51,898 bases of DNA from Bacteroidales bacterium (GTDB lineage Bacteria > Bacteroidota > Bacteroidia > Bacteroidales > Rikenellaceae): NCBI GenBank assembly GCA_949419965.1, contig CASPAC010000010.1:1-51898 (forward strand), written 5' to 3'. The translations under genes were made by a program, and so were the position numbers. Position 1 is the first letter of the stretch; every line of letters begins with the position of its first letter. Positions 46,494 through 51,898 of the stretch are shown in pieces. The notes beneath the pieces are model-generated. The model did no database searches. It was not told the DNA's origin and saw only the letters and a list, made by a program, of their open reading frames with translations.

Positions 46494-47221
46494 GCCACCA
46501 CTGCCTGCTTTTCGACCGGGTGCACTACCGCTATCCCGACGGCTGCGAAGCCCTGCGGGGCGTAACGCTGCGCCTGACCCACGGCGAAAAGGCGGCGCTC
46601 GTGGGAGCCAACGGGACCGGCAAATCGACCCTGCTGCTGCATGCGGCGGGGCTGCTGCTGCCCACGCAAGGCGAAGTGGCGGTCGGCGGAGTCGGACTGA
46701 CGCCCCGCACGCTGCCCTCCGTCCGGCAGACGGTGGGCGTAGTATTCCAGAATCCGGACAACCAACTTTTCATGCCCACGGTCGAAGAAGACGTAGCGTT
46801 CGGCCCTGCGAACATGGGACTGACGCCCGACGAGATCGAACGGCGGGTCGCGGCGGCGCTCGAAGCTGTGGGAGCATCGCATCTGCGCAAGAAATCGCCC
46901 TACCGGCTATCGGGCGGACAGAAACGGAGCGTGGCGATCGCCACGGTGCTCTCCATGGAACCTGCGGTGCTGGTGCTGGACGAACCGACCTCCGACCTCG
47001 ATCCGCGCGCCCGGCGCCAGACGATCGAACTGCTCCGCCGGTTCGACCACACGATGCTGGTGGCGACGCACGATCTGGAGATGGCGGCGGAACTCTGTCC
47101 GCGCACGATCATCCTGCGCGACGGCACGGTGGCGGCCGACGGACCCACTACCGAACTGTTCCGCGACACGGCGCTGCTGGAAGCCTGCGCACTGGAACAA
47201 CCCTGCTCGATGCGGCGGTAA
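46490..47221 (+). CDS. nikO: ECF nickel transporter ATPase
   Basis: CbiO/NikO-type ATPase of 243 residues. Walker A VGANGTGKST, Q-loop VGVVFQNPDNQLFMPTVEEDVAFG, signature LSGGQKRSVAIA, Walker B VLVLDEPTSDLD and switch His in VATHDLEMA. Overlaps nikQ by ATGA. Last gene of the urease-nickel operon; the intergenic stretch after it is short and without a clear terminator. Confidence 0.95.
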   Translation: MSHHCLLFDRVHYRYPDGCEALRGVTLRLTHGEKAALVGANGTGKSTLLLHAAGLLLPTQGEVAVGGVGLTPRTLPSVRQTVGVVFQNPDNQLFMPTVEEDVAFGPANMGLTPDEIERRVAAALEAVGASHLRKKSPYRLSGGQKRSVAIATVLSMEPAVLVLDEPTSDLDPRARRQTIELLRRFDHTMLVATHDLEMAAELCPRTIILRDGTVAADGPTTELFRDTALLEACALEQPCSMRR

Positions 47222-47313
47222 AAACGGATGCCCGGCGGCCGCGCAACAGACGAACGGACGAAACGAACGGACGATCCGACGAAAAAGAATTTCGCCGATT
47301 GGCCGAATTTGTG

Positions 47314-47321
47314 TACCTTTG
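47314..47321 (+). promoter_or_regulatory. promoter -7 element of yajC
   Basis: Reads TACCTTTG, 29 bases before the yajC ATG. A TTG lies only 12 bases upstream, too close to be its partner. Confidence 0.6.
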
Positions 47322-47350
47322 TCGGCGAAAACCAAAAACAGAACACTACT

Positions 47351-47674
47351 ATGATCGATTTTCTTCAGGCCGCCGTACCGGCCGAACCTCAAGTGAGCTG
47401 GCTGCAGCAGTACGGCAGCTTCATCATGATCGGACTCATGTTCGTGGGCATCTGGCTGCTGATGTGGCGCCCCGAAGCCAAGCGCCGCAAACAGATGCAG
47501 GAGTTCCGCGAAGGCCTGAAAAAAGGCGACAAGGTGATCACCGCCGGCGGCATCTACGGCACGGTGAAGGAGGTGAAGGAGACGTCGCTGCTGATCGAAG
47601 TGGACAGCGACGTGACGCTGCGCATCGACAAGAACATGATCATGGCCGACAACAGCGCCGCCCAGCAGAAATAG
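47351..47674 (+). CDS. yajC: preprotein translocase subunit YajC
   Basis: Accessory subunit of the SecDF-YajC complex at the Sec translocon. It has 107 residues: a short N-terminus, one membrane helix at about 22-42 (SFIMIGLMFVGIWLLMW), the hallmark RPEAKRRKQMQEFREGLKKGDKVITAGGIYGTV, and a beta-rich tail with LLIEVDSDVTLRIDKNMI. The start at 47351 follows the TACCTTTG promoter. A large hairpin lies downstream. Confidence 0.96.
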   Translation: MIDFLQAAVPAEPQVSWLQQYGSFIMIGLMFVGIWLLMWRPEAKRRKQMQEFREGLKKGDKVITAGGIYGTVKEVKETSLLIEVDSDVTLRIDKNMIMADNSAAQQK

Positions 47675-47692
47675 CCCTTTGCGGCGCGCCGC

Positions 47693-47738
47693 AAGCAACG
47701 ACGGGGAGCGTTTTCATGGACGCTCCCCGTCGTTGCTT
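47693..47738. terminator. 18-base perfect hairpin after yajC
   Basis: AAGCAACGACGGGGAGCG and its exact complement with loop TTTTCATGGA. No T-run follows on the plus strand (GACGGC), so if it terminates yajC it does so without the usual U-tract. Confidence 0.6.
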
Positions 47739-47856
47739 GACGGCTGTGCCCTGCGACGGGCCGGCGAGCGGCGGCGGCCCGGCCCGAGAACGGAACGGCA
47801 GCCGGCGGAAAGCGCCGCGACCGACGAAAAGACTTTCATAATCGCCGGCTTATTGT

Positions 47857-47864
47857 TATCTTTG
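47857..47864 (+). promoter_or_regulatory. possible promoter -7 element upstream of the TSCPD gene
   Basis: Reads TATCTTTG, 103 bases before the TSCPD start. A nearer candidate at 47908-47939 has better spacing. Confidence 0.4.
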
Positions 47865-47907
47865 ACTCCGTCTTAGATACTTTCGCCGCGGCAATGCCCC
47901 AATAAAT

Positions 47908-47939
47908 TTGGCATTCCGCTCGGCTTATTCGTATCTTCG
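47908..47939 (+). promoter_or_regulatory. promoter of the TSCPD gene
   Basis: TTG (47908-47910), 21 bases, TATCTTCG (47932-47939), one mismatch in the -7 element. It lies 28 bases before the ATG at 47967. Confidence 0.55.
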
Positions 47940-47966
47940 CACTCCGAAACAACGCATATCGACACT

Positions 47967-48218
47967 ATGACCCGAAAACTGACCTATCCCTGCGTGGGAA
48001 CCTGCTCGAAGCAGATAGAGATCGAACTCGAAGGAGACGTTATCCGCAGCGTGGAATTCGCCGGCGGCTGCCACGGCAACACGCAAGGCATTGCGGCGCT
48101 GGTAGAAGGCATGCGGGCCGAAGAAGCCGTCGCACGGCTCAAAGGCATCGACTGCCGCGGCCGCGGCACCTCGTGTCCCGACCAGCTGGCCCGCGCGCTG
48201 GAGCAGGCCATGCACTGA
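47967..48218 (+). CDS. TSCPD-domain protein
   Basis: A complete 83-residue protein of the TIGR03905/TSCPD type: VGTCSKQIEIELEGDVIRSVEFAGGCHGNTQGIAALVEGM, then CRGRGTSCPDQLARALEQ, which carries the name-giving TSCPD motif. Cysteines at about 9, 13, 35, 63 and 70 suggest a metal site; the same domain is found in some ribonucleotide reductases. Its role as a stand-alone protein is unknown. The start follows its own promoter. Confidence 0.93.
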   Translation: MTRKLTYPCVGTCSKQIEIELEGDVIRSVEFAGGCHGNTQGIAALVEGMRAEEAVARLKGIDCRGRGTSCPDQLARALEQAMH

Positions 48219-48427
48219 ACACCCTGCTTTCGTTTTATCCCACCCTTTTTCGGCGAAATGCCCCTGCTCTGCTAAAACGTTTTAAAATCGTTGCTAAAAG
48301 GCTGCGGCGGCTCTGAACTGCGGCAACAAAAAGAACGAATCCGCTGACGAGCGACCCGCCTGCCGTCGCATTACGCTCCATGCTCGAAGCGACGGTTCGC
48401 AATTTCGGGAACGGATTTTGCATCGTG

Positions 48428-48457
48428 ATCTTCCGTCAAGTCTAAAAAACGGAAGAT
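48428..48457 (+). promoter_or_regulatory. hairpin abutting the glsB-like start codon
   Basis: ATCTTCCGT and its complement ACGGAAGAT around loop CAAGTCTAAAAA. The right arm ends one base before the ATG at 48459, so it would hide the ribosome-binding region when folded. An ATTTTG sequence just upstream (48415-48420) might be a degenerate promoter element. Confidence 0.55.
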
Positions 48458-48458
48458 T

Positions 48459-48719
48459 ATGTATTTCTTATGGTATCTCTTAATCGGTCTGGCGGCCGGA
48501 TGGATCGCCAACCTGATCGTCAAGGGCGACGGCTCGGGCCTCGTCATCAATCTGATCGTAGGTCTGATCGGCGGTGTGCTGGGAGGCTGGATCTTCTCGT
48601 GGTTCGGGTGGGTACCCGTAGGCACGCTGGGCAGCTTCCTGACCTCGATTGCCGGAGCTGTCGTTCTGCTGTGGATCGTCTCGATGATCACCCGACGAAG
48701 AAAACATGTTGAACGGTAA
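48459..48719 (+). CDS. GlsB/YeaQ/YmgE-family stress membrane protein
   Basis: An 86-residue inner-membrane protein with three hydrophobic segments: MYFLWYLLIGLAAGWIANLIV, GLVINLIVGLIGGVLGGWIF and FLTSIAGAVVLLWIVSMI. The Gly-rich pattern and GWIANLIVKGDGSG match the transglycosylase-associated (GlsB/YeaQ) family. Members are induced by envelope or general stress; this role is known for the family, not shown here. The second gene of the pair follows after 12 bases. Confidence 0.94.
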   Translation: MYFLWYLLIGLAAGWIANLIVKGDGSGLVINLIVGLIGGVLGGWIFSWFGWVPVGTLGSFLTSIAGAVVLLWIVSMITRRRKHVER

Positions 48720-48731
48720 AAAATCAAGACA

Positions 48732-48998
48732 ATGAACGACACGAAGAACAGCTGGGAAAACCGGCAAACCGAAAAACAGTTCGGCGACAAACTCAACCAG
48801 GCCACCGACTGCAAGAACAAGACCGAACAGACCGCCGACAAGATGAAAAACGGCGTGGAAAACGCTGCCGACCGCATGGGCAACACGGCCCGCAAGGTAG
48901 GCGACAACATCAAGCAGGGCGCGGAAAAGACCGCCGACAAAATCGGCCAGGCTGTCGACAAGGCCGCCGACCGCCTGCAGGGCAAAAAGAACTATTGA
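48732..48998 (+). CDS. small hydrophilic helical (LEA-like) protein
   Basis: An 88-residue cytosolic protein, almost entirely Lys, Ala, Asp, Asn, Gln and Thr, with 11-residue-like periodicity: DKMKNGVENAADRMGN, TARKVGDNIKQGAEK, TADKIGQAVDKAADRL. This is the composition of LEA-like or YtxH/CsbD-type stress proteins. It shares a transcript with the GlsB-like gene, which supports a stress role. No catalytic motif. The palindrome at 49017-49048 follows. Confidence 0.82.
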   Translation: MNDTKNSWENRQTEKQFGDKLNQATDCKNKTEQTADKMKNGVENAADRMGNTARKVGDNIKQGAEKTADKIGQAVDKAADRLQGKKNY

Positions 48999-49016
48999 CA
49001 GTTCCGGCCCGAAAAC

Positions 49017-49048
49017 GAAGCGGAGACCCGACGTCGGGTCTCCGCTTC
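49017..49048. terminator. 32-base perfect palindrome between convergent units
   Basis: GAAGCGGAGACCCGAC followed by its exact complement. On the minus strand GTTTTCGGG follows, on the plus strand TGCTG; probably a bidirectional terminator for the LEA-like gene and the tRNA. Confidence 0.6.
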
Positions 49049-49060
49049 TGCTGAAAGGAG

Positions 49061-49131
49061 TTGAGCTGCCAGGACTCGAACCTGGAACGACAGAACCAAA
49101 ATCTGCTGTGTTACCATTACACCACAGCTCA
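49061..49131 (-). tRNA. tRNA-Gln (anticodon UUG)
   Basis: A complete cloverleaf of 71 bases. Acceptor arms TGAGCTG and CAGCTCA with discriminator A; D-loop TGTAATGGTAAC; anticodon stem GCAGA/TCTGT with loop TTTTGGT, giving anticodon TTG for CAA codons; T arm CCAGG TTCGAGT CCTGG. No encoded CCA. A TATCTTTG promoter element lies 22 bases upstream. Confidence 0.96.
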
Positions 49132-49152
49132 ATCGTTCGCTCGAAAGCGGGA

Positions 49153-49160
49153 CAAAGATA
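49153..49160 (-). promoter_or_regulatory. promoter -7 element of the tRNA-Gln gene
   Basis: Reads TATCTTTG on the minus strand, 22 bases upstream of the tRNA. Confidence 0.7.
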
Positions 49161-49222
49161 AACAAAAAAACGCAATATCCAAACGGCGCACCCGGGAACA
49201 CGCACCTCTGAAATTCCGAACC

Positions 49223-50551
49223 ATGATCGCAACCATGATCGCGCTCTTCTGCGCAGGCTACCTGCTCATCGCGCTGGAACACAAAATCAACGTCAACAAA
49301 TCGGCCATTGCGCTGCTCATGTGCGGCGCGCTCTGGGCCCTCTTCAGCCTGGCGGGCGGCGGCATGCGGACCGGCACGCAGCTCGCCGAACAACTGAGCA
49401 GCACGTGCGAGATACTGATCTACCTGATCGGCGCCATGACCATCGTCGACCTGATCGACACCCACGGAGGCTTCAACGTCATCACCTCGCGCATCCGGAC
49501 CCGCAACAAACGCCGGCTGCTGTGGCTGCTGGCGCTGGTCACCTTCTTCATGTCGGCCGTGCTGGACAACATGACCACGGCGATCATCATGATCATGCTG
49601 CTGCGGCGCATCGTCCCGGAACAACGCGACCGGTGGATCTTCGCCGGACTGATCGTCGTGGCGGCCAACAGCGGCGGCGCATGGTCGCCCATCGGCGACG
49701 TGACGACCATCATGCTCTGGATGCGCGGCAACGTGGCGGCCGGCCCCTTGATGGCCAACCTGATTCTGCCGTCGCTGCTCTCGGTGGCGGTCCCCGCCGC
49801 CCTTGCCTGCCGCCTGGTGGGCAAGGGCGAAACCGCCGACACCGCAGCCGCTCCCCAGGAACTGCCGCAGGGCGTCGAGCCGCGCATGAGCCGGCTGATT
49901 CTGACGGTGGGCGTAGGCGGGCTGCTCTTCGTGCCGGTGTTCAAGGAAGCGACGGGCCTGCCGCCCTACATGGGCATGACCATCGCGCTGGGCGCCATCT
50001 GGGTGCTGACCGAAATACTCTACGACCGGCGGCGCGACATGGAGGCGTCGATCCAGAACCGGGTGTCGAAAGTGGTGAAACACATCGACATGCCGACGAT
50101 CCTCTTCTTCCTGGGCATACTGATGGCGGTCGGTGCGCTGCAGAGCGCGGGCATCCTCACCGACATGGCCCGATGGTTCGACAAACATCTGCACGAACCT
50201 TTCCTGATCGCCGGACTGATCGGCATATTGTCGTCCGTAGTCGACAACGTACCGCTCGTGGCGGCCTGCATGGGCATGTACCCTGTAGCGGACGCGGTGG
50301 GTGCGGCGGCCAGCGCCGACCCGGCCTTCATGCAGAACTTCGTGGCCGACGGGCTCTTCTGGCACCTGCTCTCCTATGCCGCCGGCGTGGGAGGCAGTCT
50401 GCTGATCATCGGTTCGGCGGCGGGCGTCGTGGCCATGGGGCTCGAAAAGATCGATTTCGGCTGGTACCTGCGCAAAATCACGCCCCTGGCGCTGGCCGGC
50501 TATGCGGCAGGCCTGCTGGCCATCTGGCTCCAGCACCTGGCGGGCTGGTAG
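49223..50551 (+). CDS. nhaD: NhaD-type sodium:proton antiporter
   Basis: Inner-membrane Na+/H+ antiporter of 442 residues with about twelve helices, IT superfamily. Two homologous half motifs: MSAVLDNMTTAIIMIMLLRRI and SSVVDNVPLVAACMGMYP, each with the helix-breaking Asp-Asn pair; also ANSGGAWSPIGDVTTIMLW and GGSLLIIGSAAGVVAMG. The order matches NhaD rather than citrate or arsenite members. The start at MIATMIALFCAGYLLIALEHKI is preferred because the longer frame would begin inside the tRNA gene. The 5' end faces the tRNA. Confidence 0.93.
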   Translation: MIATMIALFCAGYLLIALEHKINVNKSAIALLMCGALWALFSLAGGGMRTGTQLAEQLSSTCEILIYLIGAMTIVDLIDTHGGFNVITSRIRTRNKRRLLWLLALVTFFMSAVLDNMTTAIIMIMLLRRIVPEQRDRWIFAGLIVVAANSGGAWSPIGDVTTIMLWMRGNVAAGPLMANLILPSLLSVAVPAALACRLVGKGETADTAAAPQELPQGVEPRMSRLILTVGVGGLLFVPVFKEATGLPPYMGMTIALGAIWVLTEILYDRRRDMEASIQNRVSKVVKHIDMPTILFFLGILMAVGALQSAGILTDMARWFDKHLHEPFLIAGLIGILSSVVDNVPLVAACMGMYPVADAVGAAASADPAFMQNFVADGLFWHLLSYAAGVGGSLLIIGSAAGVVAMGLEKIDFGWYLRKITPLALAGYAAGLLAIWLQHLAGW

Positions 50552-50557
50552 CGGACG

Positions 50558-50932
50558 CTACTTCAGCTTGGCGAGGAAGCGCTCCCGGTCGACGATGAAG
50601 CGGACATGAGTGCCCTCGCCGATCATCCCCTCGGCGTCGCGGGCACCGACATTGAAAGTGATCTTGCGCCCCTCGACCGCCGTGACGACGGCCGAAGCGA
50701 CGATCTCGGCACCCAACCCCGAAGGCTTGATGTGCGAAACGTTCATCTCGGCGCCCACGGTAGCGGCCCCCTCGGGCAACCCGGGGGCCACGGCCAGCAT
50801 GGCCGCATTCTCCATGAGAGCCACCATGGCCGGCGTGGCGAAAACGGGCATGTCGCCCGAACCCATCGCTGCGGCCGTATTGGCTTCGCAGACCGTCGTG
50901 CGGCTCTGTGCCGCGGCTCCTTTTTCCAACAT
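50558..50932 (-). CDS. hot-dog-fold thioesterase (FlK-like)
   Basis: A 124-residue hot-dog protein related to fluoroacetyl-CoA thioesterase FlK and phage-type thioesterases. Motifs: MPVFATPAMVALMENAAM (catalytic Glu in MEN), TVGAEMNVSHIKPSGLGAEI (catalytic His) and GEGTHVRFIVD. Cytosolic. It hydrolyses acyl-CoA esters; the acyl group cannot be told. The gene ends seven bases from the convergent nhaD stop. Confidence 0.9.
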   Translation of the reverse strand: MLEKGAAAQSRTTVCEANTAAAMGSGDMPVFATPAMVALMENAAMLAVAPGLPEGAATVGAEMNVSHIKPSGLGAEIVASAVVTAVEGRKITFNVGARDAEGMIGEGTHVRFIVDRERFLAKLK

Positions 50933-50963
50933 GATGCTTGATCGAATATAGAATGATAATGCT

Positions 50964-50971
50964 TATCTTTG
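50964..50971 (+). promoter_or_regulatory. promoter -7 element upstream of the DUF4294 gene
   Basis: Reads TATCTTTG, with a TTG 23 bases before it, slightly longer than ideal. It gives a leader of about 75 bases. Confidence 0.5.
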
Positions 50972-51049
50972 CATAAGGCGCGGCAACGGCCGGACCCGGC
51001 ATTGCCCGTGCGCCGTACGACTGTGCGAAGATAAGGATTTTCACGGAGT

Positions 51050-51622
51050 ATGAAAAAGTTGCTTGGGCTTTTGTGCATCCTGTGCGCCGCGGTTCCGGAA
51101 GCCCGGGCGCAGGGAGGCCGCGGCTGCCTCGGGCAGGAGTGGCTCGTCGAAGCGGGCGACTCGACGCCGCTGGTTCACATCGTGGCGGTGCCGGTGTTCC
51201 ATCGTCCGGCCGACCTGCGCCGCTACCGCCGGCTGGTCGACGCCGTGAAGAAGGTATACCCCATTGCGCAGACGGCCAAGGCGAAGATGGCCGAGATGGA
51301 AGCGCGGCTGGCAGGGCTGCCGACCGAAAAAGAGCAGAAAGCCTATATCAGACAACTCTACCGCGAAATCAAGGATGAATATACGCCCGTGCTGAAACAC
51401 ATGACCCGCACGCAGGGCCGCGTACTGCTGAAACTCATCGACCGCGAAACGGAATACACCGCCTACGAAGTGCTGCGCGAATTCCGCGGCGGATTCGTGG
51501 CGGGATTCTGGCAGAGCGTGTCGAAAATCTTCGGGCAGGACCTCAAGTCGGAGTACGACCGCGAGGGCGAAGACCGCATCATCGAACAGATCGTGATCTA
51601 CTACGAAGCGGGGCTGCTGTAA
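51050..51622 (+). CDS. DUF4294 exported protein
   Basis: A 190-residue protein with signal peptide MKKLLGLLCILCAAVPEARAQ. The body matches the Bacteroidota DUF4294 family: DLRRYRRLVDAVKKVYPIAQTAK, the helical EMEARLAGLPTEKEQKAYIRQLYREIK, TRTQGRVLLKLIDRETEYTAYEVLREFRGGFVAGFWQ and KIFGQDLKSEYD. Function unknown. Monocistronic; no clear terminator is seen in the GC-rich gap that follows. Confidence 0.9.
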   Translation: MKKLLGLLCILCAAVPEARAQGGRGCLGQEWLVEAGDSTPLVHIVAVPVFHRPADLRRYRRLVDAVKKVYPIAQTAKAKMAEMEARLAGLPTEKEQKAYIRQLYREIKDEYTPVLKHMTRTQGRVLLKLIDRETEYTAYEVLREFRGGFVAGFWQSVSKIFGQDLKSEYDREGEDRIIEQIVIYYEAGLL

Positions 51623-51800
51623 AGGCTGTAAAGGCTGCGAAGCCGGGAAGCGTAGCGGAGGACGCGGCCGCATGCAGAAGTCGGGAACCGCCCCAACCAG
51701 CCGCACACGGAGTCGGGAACCAGAGCTGAAGACGGCCGCACGCGGGAATCGGAAACCGGGCCGCAATCCGCTTTTTCCACGCGCGGGCAGGCGCCGGGGC
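51623..51800. other. GC-rich gap with minor direct repeats
   Basis: About 180 bases before the ffh promoter. It has small direct repeats (AAGGCTGT, AGTCGGGAACC twice) and no plausible gene. Confidence 0.5.
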
Positions 51801-51831
51801 TTGCAGGGATACGTTTTTCTGCTTACCTTTG
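51801..51831 (+). promoter_or_regulatory. promoter of ffh
   Basis: TTG (51801-51803), 20 bases, TACCTTTG (51824-51831): a full match to the consensus in sequence and spacing, 21 bases before the ffh ATG. Confidence 0.8.
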
Positions 51832-51852
51832 TGCTGCCAAATTCGGAAAACC

Positions 51853-51898
51853 ATGTTTGAAAACCTGACAGACAAACTCGAACGGTCGTTCAAGATAC
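51853..51898 (+). CDS. ffh: signal recognition particle protein Ffh (first 15 codons)
   Basis: MFENLTDKLERSFKI is the conserved start of Ffh, the GTPase subunit of the signal recognition particle that targets membrane proteins co-translationally. Only the first 15 codons are in the window. The preceding consensus promoter and the exact family start make this safe despite the short length. Confidence 0.9.
   Translation, partial: MFENLTDKLERSFKI

Noticed and set aside
44713..47221. Cobalt importer (cbiMNQO)
   Set aside because: The families are shared and sequence alone cannot tell them apart, but the genes follow directly on the urease operon and no cobalamin gene is near, so nickel is preferred.
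49061..49222. Extended NhaD start inside the tRNA gene
   Set aside because: The extension would be encoded by the antisense of tRNA-Gln and has no membrane-protein character.

Overview
The window reads as one chromosomal segment of a high-GC Bacteroidota, most likely Alistipes or another Rikenellaceae. The evidence is a SusC/SusD pair run by an ECF sigma factor and a FecR anti-sigma, many Bacteroidota-only families (DUF5606, DUF5689, DUF4251, DUF4294, BACON/LRR lipoproteins), and promoters of the Bacteroidota type (TTG, about 20 bases, TAnnTTTG). The genus is inferred from gene content, not proven. I see no transposase, phage gene, rRNA or CRISPR array.

Left part (1-11.4 kb): the 5' end of methylglyoxal synthase, then about 1.4 kb without a convincing gene but with a strong rightward terminator and two kinds of dispersed repeat; a DUF5606/MscS pair; serB with two overlapping DUF5689 lipoprotein genes; obgE, whose 3' end overlaps the last of these; a DUF4139 (MuiA-like) lipoprotein carrying a SusC-like insert; and an outer-membrane beta-barrel that resembles a TonB-dependent receptor without its plug.

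Central cluster (11.5-27.0 kb, minus strand): ECF sigma, FecR anti-sigma, SusC with an N-terminal signalling (STN) domain, SusD, a PKD-GDPD lipoprotein, a PKD/PQQ-propeller lipoprotein, an EEP-phosphodiesterase/GLUG lipoprotein, a second GDPD lipoprotein, a secreted EEP hydrolase and an organophosphate:phosphate antiporter of the GlpT type. The layout is that of a polysaccharide utilization locus, but every enzyme is a phosphodiesterase-type hydrolase and no glycosidase is present. I interpret it as a TonB-linked locus for capture of phosphodiester compounds such as glycerophosphodiesters. This is the most interesting region.

Middle housekeeping block (27.4-37.7 kb): pepD, ispF, two adjacent DUF4251 lipoprotein/exported genes, a BACON-LRR lipoprotein with 9-base poly-C tracts in both its promoter and its coding sequence, uvrA, an omega-amidase-like nitrilase, a CvfB-type S1 protein and the fluoride channel crcB.

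Urease block (37.9-47.2 kb, plus strand): ureA, ureB, ureC, ureE, ureF, ureG, ureD, a urea channel, and an ECF nickel importer (fused NikMN, NikQ, NikO). It is a self-contained system: urea entry, nickel entry, nickel insertion and hydrolysis. A large hairpin separates ureABC from the accessory genes and a palindromic repeat sits between ureF and ureG.

Right end (47.3-51.9 kb): yajC, a TSCPD protein, a GlsB-type membrane protein with an LEA-like partner, tRNA-Gln(UUG), an NhaD-type antiporter, a hot-dog thioesterase, a DUF4294 protein, and the first codons of ffh.
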